From Bog-473 sp963741995 (GTDB taxonomy: Bacteria; Actinomycetota; Acidimicrobiia; Acidimicrobiales; RAAP-2): a stretch of DNA of 64,000 bases. Both the position numbers and the translations under genes were made by a program. Location of the stretch: positions 62,001 to 126,000 of the forward strand of contig CAVUKI010000007.1 of NCBI GenBank assembly GCA_963741995.1. The letters run 5' to 3'. Of the stretch, positions 35,126 through 43,819 are shown piece after piece. Each line of letters starts with the position of its first letter. Position 1 is the first letter of the stretch. The notes under the pieces are model-generated. The model saw only the letters and a program-made list of their open reading frames with translations, did not search any database and was not told the origin of the DNA.

Positions 35126-36769
35126 GTGAGCGGCCGGTGGCAGTCGCGACACCCGGTCGCCGTTGTTCGGCGAGCAACGCGGCGACGCGCCGAAGGTCAC
35201 GATGAGGCGGGCTTCACACTCATTGAGATCATCGTCGTGGTCGCCATCCTCCCGCTGGTCGTCGGCGGAATCACAATGGCGCTCCTCGCCGTCTTCGGTT
35301 TGCAGGGCCAGACGACGAATCGCATCGGTGACTCCAACGATGCCTTGATCAGTTCATCCGTTTTCAACAAGGACGTCCAGAGCGCTCTGGAGATCGAGAC
35401 CTTGACGACTCCGGCCTGCGGCACCAGCTCCCAGACGCAGCTCCTCGGAATGGAGTGGGCCCTCGACGCCAACGGGGACTACGACACTGTCGTCTCCTAC
35501 GTCCTCGCGAACGGAAACGGTTTCGGAAGTGGCCAAGGCGCATCGAAGTACCTGGTGCGTCAAGTCTGCACATCAGGCGCGTCGACCACCCCAACAACGA
35601 GCAGTGTCATTTCTCACGATGCTGGTACCCCCGTCACGGCATTCAATCCCACCGGCTTTCTCGCCACCGGATATCCCGGCGCGGGTGCCACGTGGAAGTC
35701 GACCCAGGGTCTCTACGGTGTGACGCTCAGCATCACGGCCCCAGGGAGCTCGTACCCGTACACACTCAGCGGGCTGCCGAGCGCAAGCACCTCGACCGGC
35801 CAGCTCGCCACAGTCTCCTTGGCCCCCAATCCTGCGGGGTGCAACCTGGCCAGCCCGAACAGCGGCACCTACGCCCAGGTCCTCTGTTTCGCCGACTTCA
35901 CGAGCTTCACCGACCCCGCCAGCGTGTGTCAGCAGATGAAGTTGTCGATTGCGAACTCCCCTGACTTTCTACAGTTCTGCGTCATCGAGACCCCGACGGA
36001 CACGGCGGCGCCACAGCAGCTCCCGACCTACTACGGCCCTAACGAAGGCGGGTACAACAGCGAGTCGTTCCTCGGCAACAACGGCTTCTACACGGGCATC
36101 GCCGGGCTCCCGGCTCTTTCGCAGCGGTCGCAAACATCCGCGACGCTCAACACTCCGACATGGCCCAATGGCTTTGCCGGAGCATCGTTCGCCTTGACCA
36201 CGATCACCTTCTCGAACATCCGGGTGGTGAACGCGGTGGGCGAACCGGCGACGGGCTGGACGCTCGTGACGGGGGACGCCGAGTCGACGGACCAGAACGG
36301 TTGGTTGGAGTTCCAGAACTCGAGTGTGCAGTGGAACATCCTCCCCAACTCCGCCACGTCCCTCTGGGGAAACTCCTGCTACGACAGCCAGGACAGCCCA
36401 CCTCCCGCCGCCAACCCCGGCGTCGTCGGAAATACGGCCAACAACGGGGTCCTGAGCTGGATCGGCCCCACGCCACCGACCGCCGCCGAAGTGGGCATGT
36501 CGGGCAACGGAGGCAGCGGACAAGCGCCGTCGTCGCAATACGCCCAGGCGCTCCCGGCAACGGCCTATGTCGCCAATACCACCACGCCCAGCCTCTCGTA
36601 CAACACCGGCTCCAACGGCGTGCTGTGCCAGGCCAGCATCGGCCTGAACAAGACCGGATCGCTGATGGTTGCGGCACCCGAGCCCACGGGATCGAGCGCG
36701 GCGCAGAACGTCAGCGTCACCATGCAGGGTGAGAGCTACCAGGCGATCTTCTTGGGGGTTCTCCTGTGA
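35126..36769 (+). CDS. Large type IV pseudopilin (minor pilin-like)
   Basis: GTG 35126 begins a 547-residue protein. Its class III prepilin leader (GHDEAGFTLIEIIVVVAILP) is cleaved by the prepilin peptidase after Gly in DEAG, leaving N-terminal Phe and Glu at position 5. The hydrophobic helix continues VVGGITMALLAVFG. The rest is an unusually large, Ser/Thr/Asn-rich extracellular region with several cysteines and aromatic patches. It is the first gene of the pilus set and overlaps the following giant prepilin by four bases. It probably sits at the pilus tip or initiates assembly. Confidence 0.85.
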   Translation: MSGRWQSRHPVAVVRRATRRRAEGHDEAGFTLIEIIVVVAILPLVVGGITMALLAVFGLQGQTTNRIGDSNDALISSSVFNKDVQSALEIETLTTPACGTSSQTQLLGMEWALDANGDYDTVVSYVLANGNGFGSGQGASKYLVRQVCTSGASTTPTTSSVISHDAGTPVTAFNPTGFLATGYPGAGATWKSTQGLYGVTLSITAPGSSYPYTLSGLPSASTSTGQLATVSLAPNPAGCNLASPNSGTYAQVLCFADFTSFTDPASVCQQMKLSIANSPDFLQFCVIETPTDTAAPQQLPTYYGPNEGGYNSESFLGNNGFYTGIAGLPALSQRSQTSATLNTPTWPNGFAGASFALTTITFSNIRVVNAVGEPATGWTLVTGDAESTDQNGWLEFQNSSVQWNILPNSATSLWGNSCYDSQDSPPPAANPGVVGNTANNGVLSWIGPTPPTAAEVGMSGNGGSGQAPSSQYAQALPATAYVANTTTPSLSYNTGSNGVLCQASIGLNKTGSLMVAAPEPTGSSAAQNVSVTMQGESYQAIFLGVLL

Positions 36770-39700
36770 TCCATCCGGTCTCGATCCTCAAGCGCATCGT
36801 CGAGCGGTGGCAACACCGGACGACCGACCCGCGCTTCACTGAGCAGGGCGACACCCTTGTGGAGGTCCTGATCGCGCTGGTCATTCTGGGCATTGCTTCC
36901 GTGGCGCTCCTTGCGGGCTTCGCCACATCGATCGGCGCGTCGGCGGAGCACCGCAACCTCGCGTCGCTCGACTCGTCGACCCGGCTGGCCGCCAACACTG
37001 CCATCGCGGACATCCAGCAGCAGGCGCAGGCCACCGAGGGCCAGCCGGTCAACGCGTTCGCCTGCAACACGCAGTTCAACCCGAATTTCAGCAACCTGGG
37101 CAGCTCATTCAGCGTCTCCACTCCCACGGTGAAGTACTGGTCCGGGACGAACTGGATTCCGGGCATTGCCAACTGCATCGCCGGCAATCCGCAGCAATAC
37201 ACGCTCACCGTCACGTCCACTTCGTCGGCCAGCTACAGCAGCACCGTGACCACAGTCATCTCCGACCCGTCCACGCCGACGTCGCCGGGAAGCGTGGGCT
37301 CACCCTCGCAGCTCCAATGGCTGATTCAGCCCGGTGGCGGCACCGCTGGGACACCGATCACCCCACAGCCGGAAGTGGCCGTCGAGGATTCCTCGGGCAA
37401 CATCGTCCAGAACGACTTCTCCTCGGTCACGCTGCAGGCGTCGGGCCCCGGGAGCCTCTCGGGGACCTGCTTCGGCGTGGAGTCCTACGGGATCGTGCAG
37501 TTCTCGGGTTGCAGCCTGAGTGCGTCCGGGACCTATTCCGTGCAGGCGGTCGACGCGAACTCCAGCGTCTCGGCCACGTCGAGCGTCCCGGTCACCGTCG
37601 GGGCAGCCCCGGCAGCGAAGGTGGTCCTCACCTCGGCCGTTTCCGGTACGGCGAACAACAAAGCGACCCTGGGTCCGATCACCGTCACCGAGCAGGACGC
37701 CTTCGGAAATGCGGTCAATGCCACCAATCCGGTGACCGTGACCCTCGGCTCGACCTCCACCGGCGCCACCTTCGCGACGACGTCCGGCGGCTCGAGTGTC
37801 GGTTCGGTCACGATCCCCGCCAACCAGTCGAGCGCGACCTTCTACTACGGGGACACCGTTGCCGGGACCCCGACCGTGACGGCCAGTGCCACTGGCCTCG
37901 CTCCGGGCACCCAGACGGAAACCATCACGGCGGGCACGGCAAAGCAGATCGGATTCACCTCGAGCGCCTTCACCGCCGGCGCCTCGAGTCCCGCGGCCAA
38001 TAGCGCGGTGACCGTCTCCCTGGAGGACACCTACGGCAACGCGACCTCGAATACCGGCGCGTCAATCGCACTGACGCTGACATCCAACACGACTGGAACC
38101 TACATCTTCAACACCACGTCCGGAGCGAAGACGCCCACTGGAAAGAGCACGACGTACTCCATCGCCAACGGAAAGACCTCAACTACCGTCTTCTACGGCG
38201 ACACGGCGACCGGCACGCCGACGATCACCGCGGCAACCACGTCATTTGGCTCCGCCACCCAGCAAGAGACGATCACGGCGGCGCCAACCAAGCTGGTGTT
38301 CACGACAGCTCCGGTAACGGGCAACGCCTACACGGACGCCAACATCGGCCCGATCACCGTCACCGAGGAGACCGCCGCCAACCAACCGGCGACCGTCGGT
38401 CAGACCGTCAACCTGTCGTCGAATTCCTCGGGGACCTATATCTTCAACACGACGCAAGGGGCGACCGCACCAACCGGCACGACGAGCGTGACGATCCCGA
38501 ACGGCCAGTCCTCGGTCACCTTCTACTACGGCGACACCGATAACGGCACGCCGACTATCACCGCCGCGGCGACCGGCTTGGCCTCGGCAAACCAGATCGA
38601 GACGGTCAATGTCGGCCCGCTTGCCTCCTACGCACTGTCCACTCCGGCAACCAACCCCACGGCAGGCACCAGCTTCGCCGAGACCATCACGGCGCAGGAT
38701 GCCGGCGGGAACACGGTGACCAGCGACAGCGGCGTCACGTGCCTGACCTTCAACGGTCCTGACAATTCCCCCACGGGAGTTGCTCCTCTCTACCCTGCCC
38801 AGGGCACCTGTCCCTCCGGATCGGCCGTGACCTTTACCAACGGCGTGGCAACGGCATCGATCACCCCCTACGACGCCGAGACGACCACGCTGAGCGCGAC
38901 TTCGGGCTTCATCACCGGGACCTCGGCGAACTTCACGGTCAACGCCGCCAGTGCGGCGACCTTCACGCTCGGCACCCCCTCCCCCACGGCGGGCAATTCC
39001 TTCAGCGAGTTCGTTACCGCAGTGGACACCTACGGGAACACCGCGACGAGTTACGGCGGAACGGCCGGGCAGGCCAAGTGCATCACGTTCACCGGACCTT
39101 CGAAGGCCCCGAACAACACTGCACCGGCCTATCCGGCCAAGGGCACGTGTACCACGGGCTCCTCAGTGACGTTCACCAGCGGCATCGGGACAGCCAGCAT
39201 GACTCTCTACGACGCCCAGACCACGACGCTGACCGCGACCACCACGGCGACGCCGACGATTACCGGCACCTCGGCTCTCTTCACCGTCGCGGCCGCGGCC
39301 CTCTCCACGCTGACTGTTGCCGGCCCGGGTGCGCAGACCGCCGGGCAGCAATTCAACGTCTCCCTCACGGCGACGGACACGTATGGGAACGGTTACACCG
39401 GCACGCTGAACCCGACGTTCAGCGGGCCCGCCAGCTCGCCCAACGGCACGGCTCCGGTCTACCCGGCCTCCGTGAGCTTCACCAGCGGCAGCGGGACCGC
39501 GTCGGTTACCCTCTATGACGCCCAGACCACAACCCTTACGGCGACGTCGGGCATCAGTGGGACCTCGCCCAGCTTCGCGGTGAACGCTGCGTCGTCGAAC
39601 GGCTTCACCCTCTCCACGCCGTCGCCAGTCGCAGGGACCCAGTTCACCGAGACCATCACGAACGGCGACAGCTACGGCAACGCCCTCCCCACCCCCACCG

Positions 39701-41835
39701 GGTCCCAGTGCGTCGTGTTCGCGGGTCCGACGAACGCACCGAACGGCACCGCTCCCGCCTACCCGGCGAAGGGCACTTGTCCGACTGGCGCATCCGCGGT
39801 GACGTTCGCCGCCGGGGTCGGGCACGCCCTGATCACGCTCTACAACGCGCAAACGACAGCGCTGACCGCCACGTCGGGAACGCTGGCCGGCACTTCGCCC
39901 AGCTTCTCCGTCGGGTCTGCCGGCGCGAAGGCCTTCACGGTCACCACACCCGCGGCCCAGACGGCCGGGGTGACCTTCAGCCTGGGCATCAACGCGACCG
40001 ATACCTACGGCAACGCGTACAGCGGCACCGTGACGAGCGGACTTGCTTTCAGCGGGCCGTCCAGCTCCCCCGCCCCCGCCTCCACACCTGCCTCCTACCC
40101 CACGTCGGTCACCTTCGCCAACGGCGTCGGCGCCGCCTCCATCACTCTGTTTGACGCCCAGACGACGTCGATCACCGTCGGAGCGACCGGCGTCACGGCG
40201 GTCACGACCGGGTCGTTCGTGGTGAGCCCGAGCTCGCTCAGCGTCGTGAACGCAACGTCCGGAGCCGGCCAGTCGGCGACGATCGGTGCCGCCTTCGCGA
40301 CCCACCTCGTCGCCACCGCCACAGACGGATATTCAAACCCGCTTTCCGGTGTCTCGGTCACATTTGCCGCTCCGTCCAGTGGAGCGAGCGCGACCTTCGC
40401 CTCGACCTGTAATTCCAACCCCCAGGCGTACGCCTGCACCCAGACGACGGGAACCAACGGGCAAGCCACGTCGTCGACCTTTACCGCCAACGGCACGGCT
40501 GGCAGCTACGCCATCTCCGGTTCGGCGACAGGGGTGACGCCAGCCTCCTACAGCGAGACCAACGACAAGGGCACTCAGACCATCACCTTCACCTCGACGG
40601 CACCTTCGGCCACCGTGGGCGGGGCCAACTACACCGCGGCCGCGACCGGCGGTGCCTCCGGGAACGCGGTCACGTTCAGCTCGGGCTCGACCGGCATCTG
40701 CACATCGACTGGCACGAACGGGTCGGTGTTCACCTTCATCGGAGTCGGAACCTGCATCGTCGATGCCAACCAGGCCGCCAGCACCAACTACAACGCCGCC
40801 ACCCAGGTCGTGCAGAACGTCACGGTGGGCAAGGGCACTCAGACCATCACCTTCACCTCGACGGCACCTTCGGCCACCGTGGGCGGGGCCAACTACACCG
40901 CGGCCGCGACCGGCGGTGCCTCCGGGAACACGGTCACGTTCAGCTCGGGCTCGACCGGCATCTGCACATCGACTGGCACGAACGGGTCGGTGTTCACCTT
41001 CATCGGAGTCGGAACCTGCATCGTCGATGCCAACCAGGCCGCCAGCACCAACTACAACGCCGCCACCCAGGTCGTGCAGAACGTCACGGTGGGCAAGGGC
41101 ACTCAGACCATCACCTTCACCTCGACGGCACCTTCGGCCACCGTGGGCGGGGCCAACTACACCGCGGCCGCGACCGGCGGTGCCTCCGGGAACGCGGTCA
41201 CGTTCAGCTCGGGCTCGACCGGCATCTGCACATCGACTGGCACGAACGGGTCGGTGTTCACCTTCATTGGAGTCGGAACCTGCATCGTCGATGCCAACCA
41301 GGCCGCCAGCACCAACTACAACGCCGCCACCCAGGTCGTGCAGAACGTCACTGTCGCGGGCTCGCCGACGGCAGTGACTCTGGCCAGCGGCAGTGGAAAG
41401 GTCAGTAGCGGCGACACGGCCACCATCACCTTCAACGACGCGCTGCAGCCGTCCACTGTGTGCTCGGCGTGGAGTGGCACCGGCTCCAAGTCACTGTCCA
41501 ACGCCACCATCACCTTCACCAACAACGGCAGCAACGACTACTTCACCGCCACCACCGCGTCGGGCTGCACAGGCGGAGGAAACTTCGGGACCGTGTACAC
41601 GGGAGCCAGTTACGTCTCAGCCAACGTGACCTTCGCCAACTCGTCGATCTCGTTCGACGCAACCGACAAGGTGCTCACGTTCACCATGGGACCGACCGGC
41701 ACCCCGGCAAACAAGATCAGCTCGGGCGTCGCCGCCGGCTTCCCGGGGTACACGACCAACGGGTCGGTCACGGACACGTCGGGCGTCCCGATCTCGACGG
41801 CGCTCTTCACGTCGACGACGAAGACCGGCTTCTAG
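36766..41835 (+). CDS. Giant prepilin-like adhesin: type IV pilin N-terminus plus Ig/invasin-like repeat shaft
   Basis: A 1,689-residue protein. Residues 27-52 carry a pilin-type signal, TEQGDTLVEVLIALVILGIA, with Gly-Asp instead of Gly-Phe but Glu at the right place. Residues about 60-170 are a pilin-like globular part. From about residue 185 come around ten Ig/invasin-like units with recurring NGTAPAYPAKGTC, TLYDAQTTTLTATSG and FYYGDT words. Then follow three near-identical 88-residue repeats and a final domain. The GTG start overlaps the previous stop. The structure suggests a surface-exposed adhesin held in the pilus by its N-terminal helix; this is inferred. Confidence 0.85.
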   Translation: MIHPVSILKRIVERWQHRTTDPRFTEQGDTLVEVLIALVILGIASVALLAGFATSIGASAEHRNLASLDSSTRLAANTAIADIQQQAQATEGQPVNAFACNTQFNPNFSNLGSSFSVSTPTVKYWSGTNWIPGIANCIAGNPQQYTLTVTSTSSASYSSTVTTVISDPSTPTSPGSVGSPSQLQWLIQPGGGTAGTPITPQPEVAVEDSSGNIVQNDFSSVTLQASGPGSLSGTCFGVESYGIVQFSGCSLSASGTYSVQAVDANSSVSATSSVPVTVGAAPAAKVVLTSAVSGTANNKATLGPITVTEQDAFGNAVNATNPVTVTLGSTSTGATFATTSGGSSVGSVTIPANQSSATFYYGDTVAGTPTVTASATGLAPGTQTETITAGTAKQIGFTSSAFTAGASSPAANSAVTVSLEDTYGNATSNTGASIALTLTSNTTGTYIFNTTSGAKTPTGKSTTYSIANGKTSTTVFYGDTATGTPTITAATTSFGSATQQETITAAPTKLVFTTAPVTGNAYTDANIGPITVTEETAANQPATVGQTVNLSSNSSGTYIFNTTQGATAPTGTTSVTIPNGQSSVTFYYGDTDNGTPTITAAATGLASANQIETVNVGPLASYALSTPATNPTAGTSFAETITAQDAGGNTVTSDSGVTCLTFNGPDNSPTGVAPLYPAQGTCPSGSAVTFTNGVATASITPYDAETTTLSATSGFITGTSANFTVNAASAATFTLGTPSPTAGNSFSEFVTAVDTYGNTATSYGGTAGQAKCITFTGPSKAPNNTAPAYPAKGTCTTGSSVTFTSGIGTASMTLYDAQTTTLTATTTATPTITGTSALFTVAAAALSTLTVAGPGAQTAGQQFNVSLTATDTYGNGYTGTLNPTFSGPASSPNGTAPVYPASVSFTSGSGTASVTLYDAQTTTLTATSGISGTSPSFAVNAASSNGFTLSTPSPVAGTQFTETITNGDSYGNALPTPTGSQCVVFAGPTNAPNGTAPAYPAKGTCPTGASAVTFAAGVGHALITLYNAQTTALTATSGTLAGTSPSFSVGSAGAKAFTVTTPAAQTAGVTFSLGINATDTYGNAYSGTVTSGLAFSGPSSSPAPASTPASYPTSVTFANGVGAASITLFDAQTTSITVGATGVTAVTTGSFVVSPSSLSVVNATSGAGQSATIGAAFATHLVATATDGYSNPLSGVSVTFAAPSSGASATFASTCNSNPQAYACTQTTGTNGQATSSTFTANGTAGSYAISGSATGVTPASYSETNDKGTQTITFTSTAPSATVGGANYTAAATGGASGNAVTFSSGSTGICTSTGTNGSVFTFIGVGTCIVDANQAASTNYNAATQVVQNVTVGKGTQTITFTSTAPSATVGGANYTAAATGGASGNTVTFSSGSTGICTSTGTNGSVFTFIGVGTCIVDANQAASTNYNAATQVVQNVTVGKGTQTITFTSTAPSATVGGANYTAAATGGASGNAVTFSSGSTGICTSTGTNGSVFTFIGVGTCIVDANQAASTNYNAATQVVQNVTVAGSPTAVTLASGSGKVSSGDTATITFNDALQPSTVCSAWSGTGSKSLSNATITFTNNGSNDYFTATTASGCTGGGNFGTVYTGASYVSANVTFANSSISFDATDKVLTFTMGPTGTPANKISSGVAAGFPGYTTNGSVTDTSGVPISTALFTSTTKTGF
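40567..41358 (+). repeat. Three tandem 264-bp coding repeats
   Basis: Units start at 40567, 40831 and 41095 (KGTQTITFTSTAPSATVGG...). They differ by only a few bases, implying recent amplification or homogenisation. Each encodes an 88-residue Ig-like unit with one cysteine pair (GICTSTG ... GTCIVDA). Confidence 0.95.
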
Positions 41836-41841
41836 GGCACC

Positions 41842-43482
41842 ATGCGTACGGACCTGACTCCTTCGACACCGGCCACCCACCTCCTCGCGCCGCAGCGCGG
41901 CCATGGACACTCCGCATTCTCGGCCTGGCGGGCCCGTCGCGCCGCGAGCGAACCTGCCGGACAGGATGAGAGCGGGGCCGTCCTCGTTCTCGCGCTGATC
42001 TTCCTTGTCGTCGTCGGCCTCATCGTCACCGCGCTGCTCAGCTGGGTCGGAAACAGCCTCACCGACACCGGGAGCTTCCAGACGGCAAGGGACGTGGAGT
42101 TCGGGGCCACCGGCGCGGTGAACCTGGCGGTCCAGAACACCCGTTATGTGTTCGACAGCGGGTCGCCGACGAAGTTCCTCAACAACGCTTCGCCGGAGCT
42201 CTGCGCCAACTACGCCGTACCCGGCCAGTCGACGAGCGTCGACGTCTACTGCACCATGGTGTGGCAGCCCTACAGCTCGAACACCCGGGTCTTTACGTAT
42301 TCGGCCTGCCTGTCAAACACCGGGGCCAACAACAGCCCGTCCGACTGTGCGGCCAAACCGCTACTGCAGGCACAGTACGCCTTCTACGACTACGCGTCCG
42401 CTGGAGCCACCATCGGCACGCCCGCGCCGTGCCAACCACCTGCCAACAACGGTGCCTGTGGTGAAAACATGACCGTCCTGAGTTGGCTGTGGAATCCAAT
42501 TGTGCCGGCGGTGACCGCCATTTCGCCGGCCAACGGGCCCATCACCGGCGGTACCACGGTGACGATCCAGGGCACCGGCTTCACCGGTAGCGAATCGGTC
42601 AACTTCGTGGCACAGAACCCTTCGACGGGGACCTACAACGCCCAGATGCCAGCGACAGTTGTCGCCAACCCAGCTCCCGGATGCGCCCTCCCGACATGCC
42701 TGCAGGTGACCTCGCCGGAGGTGACGTCCGGCACGGCGTATTTCGTCACAGTCACCACACCGGGAGGCACGAGCCAGACAGCGGTGAACGATTCCAATCC
42801 CTTCCTACCGACCTTCACCTACACGGCGGTCAGGCCTACCGTGACCGCACTGGTGGGAGCCACCCCCGGGACGATCACAGGCGGCGACACCGTGACGATC
42901 CAGGGGACGGGGTTCTGGAGTGTTCCCAACAATCCGAACTATCCGACGCAGGTCTTCTTCTGCCCGGACCTGACCGGATCTGGGTGCTCTCCGGGTTCGG
43001 TGCTGAGCGTGACGCCCCCGCCGACGGGATCGACAACAGAGACGATGACTGCGCTGACGCCGAGCGTGGGTACGGCGGGCGCCTACTACATCCAAGTTCA
43101 GTCCTACGCCCTCTCCAGCTTGCTGACGGCGAGTACCCCGCAATACACCTATGTGGTTCATTCCCCACTGGTGGTGTCCCTCAGCGCCTCGAGCGGCGGA
43201 ACCGGGAGCACCCTGACGATCACGGGTGCCAACTTCTTGACCGGTTCCACCGTCACGTTCTGCCCGACCGGCTCCTACAACAACAACGCCTGCTCGGGGT
43301 TGCAGCCCACAGCGACCATCGTGCCGCCGGTGACTCCGACCCAGATCACGGTGACGGTCCCGGCGGCGGCGGCCGGGACCTACTACCCCATCGTCACGCT
43401 TCCCACGTCGTCGGGACTGGGCGCTCCCTACAACGCGTCCCAGGCCTATAACGAGCCCGCCGACACCTTCACCCACACGTAG
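41842..43482 (+). CDS. PilX-like minor pilus protein with IPT/TIG domains
   Basis: The 546-residue protein has an N-terminal segment DESGAVLVLALIFLVVVGLI followed by TALLSW and TGSFQTARDVEFGATGAVN, matching the PilX N-terminal pattern of minor pilus proteins, although the pilin Glu5 is absent. After a soluble region with several cysteines there are three IPT/TIG Ig-like domains: VTAISPANGPITGGTTVTIQ at about residue 225, VTALVGATPGTITGGDTVTI at about 335, and a third at about 440. It follows the giant prepilin by 6 bp. It is probably another surface-exposed pilus-associated adhesin. Confidence 0.82.
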   Translation: MRTDLTPSTPATHLLAPQRGHGHSAFSAWRARRAASEPAGQDESGAVLVLALIFLVVVGLIVTALLSWVGNSLTDTGSFQTARDVEFGATGAVNLAVQNTRYVFDSGSPTKFLNNASPELCANYAVPGQSTSVDVYCTMVWQPYSSNTRVFTYSACLSNTGANNSPSDCAAKPLLQAQYAFYDYASAGATIGTPAPCQPPANNGACGENMTVLSWLWNPIVPAVTAISPANGPITGGTTVTIQGTGFTGSESVNFVAQNPSTGTYNAQMPATVVANPAPGCALPTCLQVTSPEVTSGTAYFVTVTTPGGTSQTAVNDSNPFLPTFTYTAVRPTVTALVGATPGTITGGDTVTIQGTGFWSVPNNPNYPTQVFFCPDLTGSGCSPGSVLSVTPPPTGSTTETMTALTPSVGTAGAYYIQVQSYALSSLLTASTPQYTYVVHSPLVVSLSASSGGTGSTLTITGANFLTGSTVTFCPTGSYNNNACSGLQPTATIVPPVTPTQITVTVPAAAAGTYYPIVTLPTSSGLGAPYNASQAYNEPADTFTHT

Positions 43483-43584
43483 GTCTGGCCCGATGGTGGA
43501 GCTTCTGACCACGGGGGCCGATCCCGGCCCGAGCGCCAACGGGAGAGCCGACCCGCCGCCTGCCGGCAGCGAGGCAATTGACCA

Positions 43585-43729
43585 TTGGGCTGGATCTTTC
43601 CCGATCAGCCCTACAGATACCCAACAGAAAAGCCGATGGTTCGTGAGGGAGGTGAACCCGGCGAACCGGCGTTCACCCCGTCCAGCGGAAGCTGGCTCAC
43701 AAGGGGGGTGTTGGCGGAACACCCAGGAG
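43585..43729 (+). ncRNA. Structured 5' leader of pilB: stem plus three-way junction and SD-proximal hairpin
   Basis: Visible pairings: GGGCT(g)GATC/GATCAGCCC at 43587-43611. A closing stem GTGAG/CTCAC (43643-43647, 43696-43700) encloses two hairpins. The first is GGTGAAC CCGG cgaa CCGG c GTTCACC (43651-43677); the second is CCAGC ggaa GCTGG (43682-43695) with a GNRA loop. A last hairpin GGGTGTT ggcgg AACACCC (43706-43724) abuts AGGAG at 43725. The TTGGG at 43585 could instead pair with CCCAA at 43620. The layout looks like an aptamer plus expression platform; the ligand is unknown. Confidence 0.55.
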
Positions 43730-43735
43730 CTCAAC

Positions 43736-43819
43736 ATGGACACTTGGCGAATCGAGAAGGCCGGGCCACTGGGCGTCCCCTCCTTCCGTCGCGCCCAACT
43801 GATGGGCCTTTCATGGTGA
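43736..43819 (+). CDS. 27-codon leader ORF overlapping pilB
   Basis: ATG 43736 has AGGAG six bases upstream. It encodes MDTWRIEKAGPLGVPSFRRA plus QLMGLSW. Its last bases TCATGGTGA contain the pilB ATG, so pilB, which lacks its own clear ribosome-binding site, may be translated by coupling. It may be a regulatory leader peptide or only a coupling device. Confidence 0.5.
   Translation: MDTWRIEKAGPLGVPSFRRAQLMGLSW

Noticed and set aside
43585..43735. c-di-GMP class I riboswitch upstream of pilB
   Set aside because: The conserved GGGCAAACC and ACGCAAAGCC-type core is absent although the three-way shape is similar. It is reported instead as an unassigned structured leader.
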